Source: an uncultured Lachnospiraceae bacterium (GTDB taxonomy: Bacteria > Bacillota > Clostridia > Lachnospirales > Lachnospiraceae). Taken from it: DNA of 64,000 bases. Each line of letters opens with the position of its first letter. Position 1 is the first letter of the stretch. This document shows, piece by piece, positions 14,850 to 23,909 of the stretch. The stretch spans positions 1 through 64,000 of the forward strand of contig CACYKH010000014.1 of NCBI GenBank assembly GCA_902774915.1, given 5' to 3'. The notes beneath the pieces are model-generated. The model had not been told where the DNA came from, did no database searches, and worked only from the letters and a program-made list of their open reading frames with translations. A program made the position numbers and the translations under genes.

Positions 14850-15770
14850 ATGAAGGAAGTTATAGGCGTTAGGTTCAGACCTAATGGCAAAATATATTTT
14901 TTCGATCCACAGGATTTCTATGTTCAGGTTGGAACTGAGGTTATAGTGGAGACTGCCAGAGGCGTTGAATATGGTAAATGCGTTCAGGGCAGAAGAAAAA
15001 TAGAAGACCCTAAGAGAATAAACGGTCTTAAGCCTATTCTCAGAATCGCAAATGATGAGGATAGAAAGAATTACGAGAAGAACAAACAAAAGTCTAAGGA
15101 CGCATTCGTTACTTGCGAGAAGAAGATCAAAGAGCACAATCTGGAGATGAAGCTCATCTCTGCGGAGTATACATTTGATGGAAGCAAGGTGCTTTTCTAT
15201 TTCACTGCAGATGGAAGAGTAGATTTCAGAGACCTTGTTCGTGACCTGGCTTCAGTATTCAAAACAAGAATAGAGCTTAGACAGATTGGTGTAAGAGACG
15301 AGGCTAAGCTTTGTGGTGGCATTGGAATGTGCGGAAGACCACTTTGCTGTAATAGTTATCTTTCAGAGTTCATCCCTGTTTCTATCAAGATGGCTAAGGA
15401 GCAGAACCTTTCTCTGAATCCTACAAAGATATCTGGTGTATGTGGAAGACTTATGTGCTGTCTGAAGCATGAGCAGGATGCTTACGAGTATCTGAATGCT
15501 AAGATGCCTATGGTTGGCGATAATGCAACTACTCCTGAGGGTGTTGTCGGAAAGGTTGATTCTGTAAATGTAATGAGGCAGACAGTTCGTATAATCATTA
15601 CAGATGAGGAAGGCAACAAGACAGCTGAGGAATATAAGGTAGAAGAACTTAAGTTTAAACCTCGTAAGAAGCCTAAGAAGGATAAGAATCAGACTAGTGA
15701 AGATAAGGAACTGGCTGCTCTTGAGGCTTTAGAGAGAGAAGAAGGACGTTCGAAGCTTAACGATGATTGA
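14850..15770 (+). CDS. ricT: RicT (YaaT), PSP1-domain protein
   Basis: The 306-residue protein contains the PSP1 domain (about 1-200): GVRFRPNGKIYFFDP at the start and the Cys-rich signature DEAKLCGGIGMCGRPLCCNSYL with a second group GVCGRLMCCLKHEQ, which bind Fe-S clusters in the RicAFT complex. In Bacillus, RicT works with RicA and RicF in mRNA maturation through RNase Y. The C-terminal 40 residues are Lys/Glu-rich. It lies between holB and trmN6 as in Bacillus and overlaps the next start by eight bases. AAGGAG lies rather far (12-13 bases) from ATG. Confidence 0.92.
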   Translation: MKEVIGVRFRPNGKIYFFDPQDFYVQVGTEVIVETARGVEYGKCVQGRRKIEDPKRINGLKPILRIANDEDRKNYEKNKQKSKDAFVTCEKKIKEHNLEMKLISAEYTFDGSKVLFYFTADGRVDFRDLVRDLASVFKTRIELRQIGVRDEAKLCGGIGMCGRPLCCNSYLSEFIPVSIKMAKEQNLSLNPTKISGVCGRLMCCLKHEQDAYEYLNAKMPMVGDNATTPEGVVGKVDSVNVMRQTVRIIITDEEGNKTAEEYKVEELKFKPRKKPKKDKNQTSEDKELAALEALEREEGRSKLNDD

Positions 15771-16509
15771 TGTAATCCTAAAAGAGAATGAAAGAATAGA
15801 TGATCTAGAAATAAATGGGTTCCGTATTATACAGAACCCATTTTGTTTCTGTTTTGGTATGGATGCGGTTCTTTTGGCAAACTTTGCAAGGATATCCCCT
15901 AAAGCAGATGTTATAGATCTTGGAACTGGAACGGGAATAGTTCCTCTTCTTCTGGCGGCTAAATCAAAGGGCCAGTCCTGGACTGGACTTGAGATTCAGG
16001 AAAACATGGTGGATATGGCGAGAAGAAGTGTTGAGATGAATGAGGTCACAGAGAAGGTGAAAATCCTTCAGGGTGACTTAAAGACTGTTCGAGAAATGTT
16101 TAAACCAGCACAGTTTGGGGCGGTCACATCTAACCCACCTTATATGAAAGAGAATTCGGGGCTCAAGAATCCTAGTGATACTATTTATATTTCGAGGCAT
16201 GAGGTTAGTGCCAGTCTTGAAGATGTTATCTCAGCGGCATCGTATCTGCTAAAGACAAATGGGACCTTTACTATGGTGCACCGTCCATCCAGGCTCCCTG
16301 AAATTATGGAAATGATGGTTAAGTACAGGCTGGAGCCAAAGCGTATGCAGCTGGTTCAGCCTACTGTTGATAAAGAACCAAACCTCGTTCTTATAGAGGG
16401 GGTTAAAGAGGCGGGAAGAGAGTGCAGAATCCTTCCTACTCTGGCTGTTTATGATGATGAGGGAAACTATACTGAGGAACTGCTTCGTTATTACGGTAAG
16501 GAGAAGTAA
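15763..16509 (+). CDS. tRNA1(Val) A37 N6-methyltransferase-like protein (TrmN6/YabB)
   Basis: This 248-residue Rossmann methyltransferase has SAM motif I VIDLGTGTGIVPLLLAAK near 50-67, an acidic ribose-binding strand near GLEIQENMVDMA and the N6-amino methylase motif SNPPYM near 126-131. The N-terminal FCFGMDAVLLANFA helix is typical of YfiC/YabB. Its place between ricT and rsmI matches Bacillus yabB. ATG overlaps the ricT stop (ATGATTGA). The exact tRNA target is inferred from family only. Confidence 0.88.
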   Translation: MIDVILKENERIDDLEINGFRIIQNPFCFCFGMDAVLLANFARISPKADVIDLGTGTGIVPLLLAAKSKGQSWTGLEIQENMVDMARRSVEMNEVTEKVKILQGDLKTVREMFKPAQFGAVTSNPPYMKENSGLKNPSDTIYISRHEVSASLEDVISAASYLLKTNGTFTMVHRPSRLPEIMEMMVKYRLEPKRMQLVQPTVDKEPNLVLIEGVKEAGRECRILPTLAVYDDEGNYTEELLRYYGKEK

Positions 16510-16510
16510 T

Positions 16511-17368
16511 ATGTCAGGAATATTATATTTGGTTGCAACTCCTATAGGTAATCTGGAAGATATGACTTATAGGGCTATCCGGATTCTTAAAGAGGCGGAC
16601 CTTATAGCTGCTGAGGATACCAGGAATAGCATAAAGCTGCTAAACCATTTTGAAATAAAAACTCCAATGACCAGTTATCATGAATTTAACAGGTTTGATA
16701 AGGCGGATTTTCTTATTGAGAAGCTTCGTCAGGGGCAGAATGTGGCTGTTATAACGGATGCGGGCACACCGGGTATATCTGATCCTGGTGAAGTCCTTGT
16801 TAAGATGTGTCATGAAGAGGGAATTCAGGTGGTGCCTGTTCCGGGAGCGGTAGCCGGCGTTAATGCGCTTATAGCTTCGGGCCAGGATACAAGAAGGTTT
16901 GCTTTTGAGGCATTTATTCCTACTGACAAGAAGGAATGTGCCAGAGTGATGGAGGAGCTGAGCAAAGAAACCAGAACCATGGTTATTTATGAGGCACCTC
17001 ACAGATTAAGGAAAACACTGGAGCTACTGAGGAAGACACTGGGAGATGAGAGAAGCATCTCTATTTGTAAAGAAATAACCAAGAAGCACGAAAGCTTTAA
17101 AAAGACTACTATTGGTGAGGCAATTCAGTTTTATGAGGCTGAAGAAAACCAGCCGCGTGGTGAATATGTTCTCGTAATTGCGGGAAAGTCATATGCCGAG
17201 CAGGAAGCGGAGGAAAGAGCTAAATGGGAGGATATGAGCATAGAAGAACACATCAGGTATTATATAGAGCAGGGTGTTGATAAGAAAGAGGCCGTGAAGA
17301 AGGTCGCTTCAGACCGAGGTCTTAGCAAGAGAGATGTTTATTCGGTCAGCGTAGACATGGATATCTAG
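16511..17368 (+). CDS. rsmI: 16S rRNA C1402 2'-O-methyltransferase
   Basis: Start chosen at ATG 16511, with AAGGAG eight bases upstream and two bases after the preceding stop, giving 285 residues, the family size; an upstream in-frame start would overlap trmN6. Tetrapyrrole-methylase fold: LYLVATPIGNLEDMTYRAI at residues 4-22, AEDTRN near 38-43, ITDAGTPGISDPG near 80-92 and FEAFIP near 132-137. RsmI and RsmH methylate C1402 in the ribosomal P site. The last 60 residues form the usual helical tail. Confidence 0.95.
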   Translation: MSGILYLVATPIGNLEDMTYRAIRILKEADLIAAEDTRNSIKLLNHFEIKTPMTSYHEFNRFDKADFLIEKLRQGQNVAVITDAGTPGISDPGEVLVKMCHEEGIQVVPVPGAVAGVNALIASGQDTRRFAFEAFIPTDKKECARVMEELSKETRTMVIYEAPHRLRKTLELLRKTLGDERSISICKEITKKHESFKKTTIGEAIQFYEAEENQPRGEYVLVIAGKSYAEQEAEERAKWEDMSIEEHIRYYIEQGVDKKEAVKKVASDRGLSKRDVYSVSVDMDI

Positions 17369-17395
17369 AGGTATTTTGGAATTAAAGTTTGTGTT

Positions 17396-17433
17396 GGCTA
17401 ACCGAGTACTGCTGTAGTATACTTCGCTTAGCT
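17396..17433 (+). terminator. Possible terminator after rsmI
   Basis: GGCTAA (17396-17401) pairs with TTAGCT (17428-17433) around an inner imperfect stem (CGAGTACT against AGTATACTTCG). The following sequence is T-rich (TTATTTATTT) but has no clean T-run, so it may instead be a leader hairpin of the ferredoxin mRNA. Confidence 0.4.
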
Positions 17434-17463
17434 TATTTATTTAATTAAAGGAGGATTATAGCT

Positions 17464-17634
17464 ATGGCATACGTAATCAATGATTCTTGTATCTCATGTG
17501 GAACATGTGCTGGCAACTGCCCAGTTGGTGCTATCTCTGAGGGAGATGGACAGTTCACAATCGATGCTGATTCATGTATCTCTTGTGGTGCTTGCGCTAG
17601 CAACTGCCCAGTTGGAGCTATAGAAGAAGGTTAA
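17464..17634 (+). CDS. 2[4Fe-4S] ferredoxin
   Basis: This 56-residue protein is a classical clostridial ferredoxin: two CxxCxxCxxxCP motifs, C9-x2-C-x2-C-x3-CP and C38-x2-C-x2-C-x3-CP, each binding one [4Fe-4S] cluster, arranged in pseudo-twofold repeats ending in VGAI. It carries low-potential electrons in fermentation. AAAGGAGG precedes ATG and a strong terminator follows, so it is a short, probably highly expressed transcript. Codon choice (TGT/TGC, CCA, GGT) fits high expression. Confidence 0.97.
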   Translation: MAYVINDSCISCGTCAGNCPVGAISEGDGQFTIDADSCISCGACASNCPVGAIEEG

Positions 17635-17657
17635 GTATTATCTTAATACAAAAAGTA

Positions 17658-17689
17658 AAACCATCCCAAATTAATGGGATGGTTTTTTT
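17658..17689 (+). terminator. Terminator after ferredoxin
   Basis: AAACCATCCCA (17658-17668) pairs perfectly with TGGGATGGTTT (17675-17685), then T-run to 17689. Confidence 0.95.
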
Positions 17690-17740
17690 GTTCGTCAAAA
17701 ATATTACGCCGTCGAAAAATAATCTGTAACGTTTTTAAAA

Positions 17741-17770
17741 GTTTGATGTTCAAGAATCATCTTATCAAAC
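17741..17770. promoter_or_regulatory. Inverted repeat upstream of mecA
   Basis: GTTTGAT (17741-17747) and ATCAAAC (17764-17770) form a 7-bp inverted repeat about 120 bp before mecA. It may be an operator. Nothing else is seen in this 200-bp gap. Confidence 0.3.
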
Positions 17771-17890
17771 GGTACTACTCATTGCAATATAAATTTTTGC
17801 TGATTCGTCGGTACATTAAATTTTCACTGTAAAAATACAGAATATATGTTAGAATACTAATAATCAAAAAAGTCACTAAAGGATAATGAT

Positions 17891-18562
17891 ATGAAAATAG
17901 AGAAATTAAGTGACAACCAAATATCCTTTACTCTTTGGAAAAATGACCTAGAAGAGTACGATCTGACAATCACAGATCTGATTGGCAAAAGAAGTGATAA
18001 GGCTGAGGGATTCCTCAGAAAGCTCATGGAAGTTGCAAAGAATGACTATGACTTTGAGACGGATGATACATCCATCGTCATAGAAGCAATGCAGGTTGAT
18101 CAGGATTGTCTTGTTTTTGTTGTGACTAAACTGGCTGAGGGCGAGAACCTTGATCCTCGTTATGAGATGATGAGAAAGATTAAGGAAGGCCTTAAGAGAG
18201 AAGAAAAAGAAGAGGAATTTCCTTCCGTAGACGAACAGCCAAAGAAGGCTGAAGCCAAGGAATCCATTCCTCTTTATGGTATCTATACATTTGATAATAT
18301 GGACAAGCTTATAGAGGTTTCAAAGTTGTTTGAAAACTTCTATGACAGCGATAACTCCCTTTATAAAAATAAGGAAGATGGCCTCTATTATCTGGTATTT
18401 ACAAGAAATAGAAATACCGAAAATGAATTTTTACTGGTAGGAAGACAGCTCCGAGAATTTGGTACAGCCTTCAGACAGAGCTATGCTTCCAGATATTATA
18501 TAGAAGAGCATTTTGAGAAGATAATCTCTGATACAGCTCTTCAGACTCTTTCAGAGCTTTAA
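17891..18562 (+). CDS. mecA: MecA-type ClpC adaptor
   Basis: This 223-residue negative regulator of genetic competence recruits substrates to the ClpC unfoldase. The N-terminal substrate-binding module MKIEKLSDNQISFTLWKNDLEEYDLTITDLIGK (residues 1-33) is clear, followed by a charged linker (about 100-125, Lys/Glu-rich) and the C-terminal ClpC-binding domain with YGIYTFDNMDKLIEVSKLF and YYLVFTRNR. It stands alone, convergent with rpiB; the two stops are 11 bp apart. Confidence 0.92.
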   Translation: MKIEKLSDNQISFTLWKNDLEEYDLTITDLIGKRSDKAEGFLRKLMEVAKNDYDFETDDTSIVIEAMQVDQDCLVFVVTKLAEGENLDPRYEMMRKIKEGLKREEKEEEFPSVDEQPKKAEAKESIPLYGIYTFDNMDKLIEVSKLFENFYDSDNSLYKNKEDGLYYLVFTRNRNTENEFLLVGRQLREFGTAFRQSYASRYYIEEHFEKIISDTALQTLSEL

Positions 18563-18573
18563 AACGGACTATC

Positions 18574-19002
18574 TTATGAATAATAGCTGATTCTTCGAAT
18601 GTGTCTTTCGTCGTTTGAGAAAGGTGTATCGATGAATGTATCGATTATCATAAGTGCAAGTCCAGGACCTACAACTCTAGCGCCCATGCAGAGTATATTT
18701 GCATTATTATGCTCTCTTGTGGCTTTTGCTGAAAAAGTATCATGGCACAGTGCTGCTCTGATACCTTTTTCTTTATTAGCCGCCATTGACATTCCAATTC
18801 CTGTTCCGCAGATCAGGATTCCCAGGTCTGCATCACCGTTTTGAATAGCCTCTGTTACAGGCTTTGCATATACAGGATAATCGCAGGATTCTGCGCTGTA
18901 GCATCCTACATCTACTACTTCAATTCCTCTTTTCTTCAGGTGGTCCATAACCTCCTGCTTAAGCTCGTATCCGCCGTGATCGCTTCCGATTACTATTTTC
19001 AT
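18574..19002 (-). CDS. rpiB: Ribose 5-phosphate isomerase B
   Basis: Interconverts ribose-5-phosphate and ribulose-5-phosphate. The 142-residue protein has IGSDHGGYELK at 5-15, the active-site Cys in GILICGTGIGMSMAANK near 61-77 and the DTFSAKATREHNNANILCMG segment near 89-108. AGGAGG lies five bases before ATG. It is last in the minus-strand run murT-gatD-tsaC-rpiB, 11 bp after tsaC. Allose-6-phosphate isomerases share the fold but no allose genes are near. Confidence 0.95.
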   Translation of the reverse strand: MKIVIGSDHGGYELKQEVMDHLKKRGIEVVDVGCYSAESCDYPVYAKPVTEAIQNGDADLGILICGTGIGMSMAANKEKGIRAALCHDTFSAKATREHNNANILCMGARVVGPGLALMIIDTFIDTPFSNDERHIRRISYYS

Positions 19003-19013
19003 AATGTCCTCCT

Positions 19014-20048
19014 TTAAACATAAATAACTTTATGACCTGCCGCTTTTAGTAGACGGTTCATTATTGCGCCGCCTATTTCATAATCCTTAAAGCTTTCGCT
19101 ATAAATGTATTCTGCCCCGAGATCGTCGCATTCTCTAAGAGCGCTGTAAAGTCTTGCTGAAACTGTTATTCCGTCAGTAGTACTTCCTACTATTATAACG
19201 TCTTTATCATCATAATAGTGGGCATGCTCCTGTGGTGCAAGAATTTTAACTCTAAATCCTTCGAATTTTTTCTTTCTATATAATTCATTAATCTTTTCAG
19301 GGACATTATCAGCTTCTACTATATATAACTCGCCAGCAGGAGCGTAGTGAGTATATTTCATTCCAGGGGCCAGAGGTCTCATATTTGGATCTGGATGAGT
19401 GAGAGTAGGATCCACCTGAACCTTTCCTATTAAATGTTCCAGCATTTTCTTTGTTATAAATCCAGGTCTTAGTATAGTAGGAACCTTTCCGGTGAGGTCA
19501 ACAATAGTAGATTCTATTCCTATACCGACTGCGCCTCCATCTATTACCGCCTCTATCTTTCCATTCAGGTCCGTCATAACGTGCTCCGCCGTGGTAGGAG
19601 ATGGTCTGCCAGATGTATTCGCAGATGGTGCGGCAATATAAACACCGCTTTTCTTTATAAGCTCCAGTGCAGCAGGGTGGGAAGGCATACGAATAGCCAC
19701 GGTCTTAAGACCGCCGGTTGTTGCATCTGGTACTATTTCTTTCTTTGGGAGTATTATCGTGAGAGGTCCCGGCCAAAAGGCTTCCATAAGAGTCTTTGCT
19801 ATGTCCGGAACATTTTCTGCCAGCTCGTAAACAGCAGCAGTATCCGCAATATGAACTATAAGCGGATTGTCAGATGGGCGTCCCTTTGCTGCATAGATGT
19901 GCTGTGAAGCGGAAGGGTTCAGGGCGTTACCGCCCAGTCCATAAACCGTTTCGGTAGGAAATGCAACAAGACCGCCATTTTTAAGAATGTCAGCAGCTAT
20001 ATCTATATCCTGACTACTGTCAGATAGAAGTTTAGTTTCTGTTTCCAT
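19014..20048 (-). CDS. tsaC: L-threonylcarbamoyladenylate synthase (Sua5/YwlC type)
   Basis: Makes threonylcarbamoyl-AMP for t6A37 of ANN-decoding tRNAs. The 344-residue protein has the YrdC domain (about 10-210: LKNGGLVAFPTETVYGLGGNAL, KGRPSDNPLIVHI, PSANTSGRPSPT, STIVDLTG) and the C-terminal Sua5 domain (PGMKYTHYAP linker, then about 240-344). It starts two bases after the gatD stop. The tsaC-rpiB neighbourhood is also found near ywlC in Bacillus. Confidence 0.93.
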   Translation of the reverse strand: METETKLLSDSSQDIDIAADILKNGGLVAFPTETVYGLGGNALNPSASQHIYAAKGRPSDNPLIVHIADTAAVYELAENVPDIAKTLMEAFWPGPLTIILPKKEIVPDATTGGLKTVAIRMPSHPAALELIKKSGVYIAAPSANTSGRPSPTTAEHVMTDLNGKIEAVIDGGAVGIGIESTIVDLTGKVPTILRPGFITKKMLEHLIGKVQVDPTLTHPDPNMRPLAPGMKYTHYAPAGELYIVEADNVPEKINELYRKKKFEGFRVKILAPQEHAHYYDDKDVIIVGSTTDGITVSARLYSALRECDDLGAEYIYSESFKDYEIGGAIMNRLLKAAGHKVIYV

Positions 20049-20050
20049 TA

Positions 20051-20809
20051 TCAGTCTCCACTCATGGTTCCATTAAGAACCTTTTCTAAGATGTGGTCAT
20101 GCGCTGCCTTCTCGTAGGCATCGGCCAGCGGCTCAAGTTCGCCTGAGCCATACTTGTGCTCAAGAGCCTTGCTGATAAGATGGTCAGCAAATTCAGGATT
20201 CTTTGGAAGAATAGGGCCGTGGCTGTAAGAACCATAAAGATTCTTATAATGTATTCCTTCGGTTTTATCCTCACCATTATTGCCATATCCGCTGAGAACT
20301 GTACCCAGTGGCTTTGTTCCTTCGCCCAGGTAAGTTCTTCCGCTATGGTTTTCGAATCCTACTATATCTGTACCTCCGGCTTCCTCAGGAAGACGGAAAG
20401 CGTAGTTTCCAATCATACGGACATCGCCGCCGATAGTATGAAAATCAACAGCGCCAAGGAATGACATGCGCTCACCTTCCTTGGTTTCATAATAATGTCC
20501 CATCATCTGATAACCACCGCAGATAACAAGGAAGGTCTTTCCATCCTCGATAGCGGCTTTGATGTTATCGCCTTTTCCTGCTTTCAGGTCGTTCAGGAGA
20601 ACCTCCTGCTCGAAATCTTGTCCGCCACCTATGAAAAATAGGTCATACTGAGTAAGGTCAGGCTGATCTCCCAGCTTAACCTCGTTTATTTCGCAGTCAA
20701 ATCCGCGCCATTCGAGACGCTTCTTAAGGCAGATTATATTTCCCCTGTCTCCGTAAAGGTTAAGGACCTCAGGAAACATATGTGCAATTTTAATCTTTCG
20801 TTCTGACAT
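20051..20809 (-). CDS. gatD: Lipid II isoglutaminyl synthase, glutaminase subunit
   Basis: GatD with MurT amidates the D-Glu of lipid II. Start chosen at the ATG overlapping the murT stop (TAATG), giving 252 residues; an in-frame ATG 21 bases upstream is buried in murT. CobB/CobQ-type class I amidotransferase: LYGDRGNIICL near 18-28, oxyanion and nucleophile strand FLVICGGYQMMGHYY with Cys near 92, and catalytic His in YSHGPILPKNP. The pair is typical of Gram-positives. Confidence 0.93.
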   Translation of the reverse strand: MSERKIKIAHMFPEVLNLYGDRGNIICLKKRLEWRGFDCEINEVKLGDQPDLTQYDLFFIGGGQDFEQEVLLNDLKAGKGDNIKAAIEDGKTFLVICGGYQMMGHYYETKEGERMSFLGAVDFHTIGGDVRMIGNYAFRLPEEAGGTDIVGFENHSGRTYLGEGTKPLGTVLSGYGNNGEDKTEGIHYKNLYGSYSHGPILPKNPEFADHLISKALEHKYGSGELEPLADAYEKAAHDHILEKVLNGTMSGD

Positions 20810-22191
20810 TATACCTTCTGATCCTTCCAAAATTCTTTCTTTCCTGTGGCTGCGCTGACTACAGCTCTGAGACTAAGCATAGATGTGTAGTTAGGCAGTA
20901 TGAAAACAGGGAGATTATGGCTGGTCATTGCTTCTAGCAGCTTTTCATTATCTTCTATTAATGTAATCTTTTCTTCTTCGGCATCTGCATATTTCAGCCT
21001 TACCTGCATATCAGTAGCTCTGGTGCCGGAAACATATATCTTCTTGCAATGTGGATCCTGTGCCACCTTTTCATGGTCTGCATCCCAGATCCAGGATATA
21101 TCATGACCGTCTGCAGTCTTATCATTCAGACAGAATACTGCTACATAGTCCTCTCCAAGTGAAGAAAGATAGCTGAGAGACTGGTTGCATCCTGCTGGAT
21201 TTTTAACCAGTATCATCTGAATATCTACATTATTATATGTAAAGGTTTCCATTCGGCCGAAGCTGGAGCTTACATTTGCCAGAGAAGAGATTATATTCTT
21301 CTTGTCCCAGCCGGCGGCATCGTAGGCGCCTATAGCGGCTATTCCATTATAAACATTGTAGAGAGCAGGAAGGCCAATATGTATTTTTTCCTCATTAATA
21401 ACTATATCGCTTCCCTTGGCTGATATATCTATAGAAGAAACTTCTATATTAGGTTTAATTCTCTTGTATCCACACTTAGGACAGCTGAATCCACCCAGAT
21501 GCGCATATGTGTGGTAGGAGTATTCATACTCCGTGCCGCATTTAATACAATATTTAGCATCTGAAAGCTCGTCGTCGCTTGTTGCATCCTCGCAGGCTCC
21601 CTGTCCAATTCCGTAATAATAGACTTTATTTGGTACATCATTTGCAAGAGATGCAGTAAGGGAACAATCAGCATTGAGGCAGAGAGTTGTTTCAGGAACC
21701 AGCTTAACGCCTGTTCTAATCTCTTCCAATGTATGCATAACCTCACCGTATCTATCCAACTGATCTCTGAAAAGATTAGTTACTACTATTACTTTAGGCT
21801 TGATCAGAGGAACTACCTTTTTAAGGGCGCCCTCGTCACATTCAACTATTGCATATTTTCTTTTTGGTTTTCCGCCGAGAGTAGCAAGTGACGTGAATTC
21901 AGCAGTAACACCAGTAAGCAGGTTGGCACCGGAAATGTTTGAAAGAGGATTGATTCCGCTTTCCTGAAGGGCATTCCTCAGCATACTGCAGGTGGATGTC
22001 TTTCCGTTTGTACCTGTTACTACTATTATTTCCATATCTTTGGAAACAACCTCAAGAATCTTCTTATCGAAGAACATTGCTGCACGACCTGGAGTGGTAG
22101 TGCCACCGCGGTGCATTACTCTGAGACCCCATCTGGTCATTCTACAGGCTGCTACAGATAGAAATGTTGTTAGAAAATTATGATTTTTCAT
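20809..22191 (-). CDS. murT: Lipid II isoglutaminyl synthase, Mur-ligase subunit
   Basis: The 460-residue Mur ligase-like ATPase activates the glutamate carboxylate of lipid II. P-loop VVTGTNGKTSTCSML is near 57-71; the MurT-specific zinc ribbon C-x2-C-x~20-C-x2-C (YCIKCGTEY, FSCPKCGYKR) is near 210-240; the DUF1727 domain is C-terminal (LVKNPAGCNQSLSYL, then a conserved Asp in WIWDADHE). It is first gene of the minus-strand run and is divergent from the wall hydrolase gene, with a 273-bp shared upstream region. Confidence 0.94.
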   Translation of the reverse strand: MKNHNFLTTFLSVAACRMTRWGLRVMHRGGTTTPGRAAMFFDKKILEVVSKDMEIIVVTGTNGKTSTCSMLRNALQESGINPLSNISGANLLTGVTAEFTSLATLGGKPKRKYAIVECDEGALKKVVPLIKPKVIVVTNLFRDQLDRYGEVMHTLEEIRTGVKLVPETTLCLNADCSLTASLANDVPNKVYYYGIGQGACEDATSDDELSDAKYCIKCGTEYEYSYHTYAHLGGFSCPKCGYKRIKPNIEVSSIDISAKGSDIVINEEKIHIGLPALYNVYNGIAAIGAYDAAGWDKKNIISSLANVSSSFGRMETFTYNNVDIQMILVKNPAGCNQSLSYLSSLGEDYVAVFCLNDKTADGHDISWIWDADHEKVAQDPHCKKIYVSGTRATDMQVRLKYADAEEEKITLIEDNEKLLEAMTSHNLPVFILPNYTSMLSLRAVVSAATGKKEFWKDQKV

Positions 22192-22337
22192 AAGAGCTTT
22201 ACCGAGTTTCTTCCTATTATATATTTTTATAAAAGATTTAGGTTGATAATCTTGCCATAAAAGAGTATACTCTCGATAAGTATGGGCATATTACTAGGAA
22301 AGATTAGCACAAAATCCCTATGATTTCAATCTAAAGG

Positions 22338-22366
22338 TTGACAATCAGTGCCCATGGTGTTATTAT
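22338..22366 (+). promoter_or_regulatory. Sigma-A promoter of the NlpC/P60 gene
   Basis: TTGACA (22338-22343), 17-bp spacer, TATTAT (22361-22366), leaving a leader of about 90 nt before the ATG. Confidence 0.75.
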
Positions 22367-22371
22367 GTTTG

Positions 22372-22419
22372 CGTAACAATTTTGTAACAAATTAATCGAA
22401 AATGTAAAAAAAACGTAAC
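22372..22419 (+). promoter_or_regulatory. Two WalR-box-like direct repeats
   Basis: CGTAAC-N5-TGTAAC (22372-22388) and TGTAAA-N5-CGTAAC (22403-22419) each match the known WalR (YycF) box, TGTWAH-N5-TGTWAH, with one T-to-C change. They lie just downstream of the promoter -10 and upstream of a wall-hydrolase gene. Position downstream of the start site would favour repression, or use of another promoter. Confidence 0.5.
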
Positions 22420-22464
22420 AAACCACAAGATATTGTGTGTTATATGACCATAGGAGGTTACATA

Positions 22465-23850
22465 ATGTATAAACCAACAAAGAGAGTTGTAGCTGCATTT
22501 CTTACAGCTGGCATACTTTTGTCGGTATCAGGAATATCTGCAAATGTAGAAGCTGGACAGGATTATGACTCTTCTAACGTCGGAATATCAATTAAAGTCG
22601 GAGAATATTTAGAGGAAAAGAAGTCAGAGGATCCGGTTTCAGATCTTACAGATGGAATCGTGACAATGGCTGATGTATATGCTGAGACAGAAGTAACTAC
22701 AGCATCAGATGCAGATGCTACTGCAACAGATGCAACTTCAACAGATGCTTCACCTACAGATGCTCATCTGTATCCACAGTTCCAGGATAGAGCTGTTGCT
22801 ACAGCAGAGGGCAAGGTAAACATCAGAACAGAAGCTAGTCCAGACGCTGAGGTTGTCGGCGTACTCGATAGAGGTGGTATCTGCCTCGTTGATGAGATTG
22901 GCGAAGAGTGGACAAAGATTGAATCTGGTACTTGCGTAGGATATATCGCAAATGAGTATCTTGCATACGGCGATGACGCAGGAACATGGTGTGAGAACAA
23001 CGGTATCGCAAGAACAGCCGTTATCAATACAGCTACTCTTAAGGTAAGAGAAGAAAAAGATGAATCCAGTGAGTGTGTAACTCTTGTACCAGAAGGTGAA
23101 GAGTACTATGTATACAGCGTTGGCGATGAGTGGACAGAGCTTTCAGTCGACGATGATGTTAGAGGATTCGTTAAGAGTGAATACGTTGATGTAACATTCG
23201 ATAACCCAAGAGCTGTTTCAGTTGAGGAACAGGCAGAGGCAGATAGAAAGGCTAAGGAAGAGGCTGACGCAGCTTGGCTTGCATATCTTGCATCACTTAA
23301 TACTCAGACAACAACAACTACAACTCAGCAGAATACAAACACAAATCAGACAACAACAACTACTACAACTCAGCAGACTGATAATACTCAGGCTGTAGAT
23401 AATACACAGCAGACACAGCAGACAGAAGTTGCTACAGAGGCAACAACACAGGCTACAACAGCTGCACCAGTTGCAGCACCAGCTGGTTCAACAGGAGTTG
23501 ATCTTGCAAACTATGCTTGCCAGTTCGTTGGTTACTCATATGTTTACGGTGGATCAAGTCTTACAGGTGGTACAGACTGTTCAGGATTTACAATGAGCGT
23601 TTACGCAGCATATGGATATTCACTTCCACATAATGCAGCTGCTCAGTCAGGATATGGTACAGAGGTTAGCTTATCTGACCTTCAGGCTGGAGACCTTCTC
23701 TTCTACAGCAATGGTGGTGGAATTGGTCACGTAGCAATCTACATCGGTGGTGGTTCAGTTGTACATGCATCTAATGCAAGAGATGGTATTAAGATCTCAT
23801 CATACAACTACAGAACACCTGTTAAGGCTGTTAGAATTATCAATAACTAA
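22465..23850 (+). CDS. Secreted SH3-NlpC/P60 peptidoglycan hydrolase
   Basis: Start chosen at ATG 22465, eight bases after AGGAGG. The 461 residues comprise a signal peptide (about 1-30, VVAAFLTAGILLSVSG, cleavage after ANVEA), an Ala/Ser/Thr-Asp linker (about 80-103), two bacterial SH3 domains (about 105-165 and 180-245), a Lys/Ala helix, a Thr/Gln-rich spacer (about 283-340) and an NlpC/P60 domain with catalytic Cys in GGTDCSGFTMS, His in GGIGHVAIYIG and a third polar residue near VVHASN. It cleaves stem peptides in the wall, probably for growth or daughter-cell separation. Terminator follows directly. Confidence 0.93.
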   Translation: MYKPTKRVVAAFLTAGILLSVSGISANVEAGQDYDSSNVGISIKVGEYLEEKKSEDPVSDLTDGIVTMADVYAETEVTTASDADATATDATSTDASPTDAHLYPQFQDRAVATAEGKVNIRTEASPDAEVVGVLDRGGICLVDEIGEEWTKIESGTCVGYIANEYLAYGDDAGTWCENNGIARTAVINTATLKVREEKDESSECVTLVPEGEEYYVYSVGDEWTELSVDDDVRGFVKSEYVDVTFDNPRAVSVEEQAEADRKAKEEADAAWLAYLASLNTQTTTTTTQQNTNTNQTTTTTTTQQTDNTQAVDNTQQTQQTEVATEATTQATTAAPVAAPAGSTGVDLANYACQFVGYSYVYGGSSLTGGTDCSGFTMSVYAAYGYSLPHNAAAQSGYGTEVSLSDLQAGDLLFYSNGGGIGHVAIYIGGGSVVHASNARDGIKISSYNYRTPVKAVRIINN

Positions 23851-23867
23851 TTAGAAAAGCTTATGAG

Positions 23868-23896
23868 CCCCGGAACGAAAGTTCCGGGGTTTTTGT
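23868..23896 (+). terminator. Terminator after the wall hydrolase
   Basis: CCCCGGAAC (23868-23876), GAAA loop, GTTCCGGGG (23881-23889), T5. Confidence 0.95.
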
Positions 23897-23909
23897 TTTA
23901 TTAACAACG

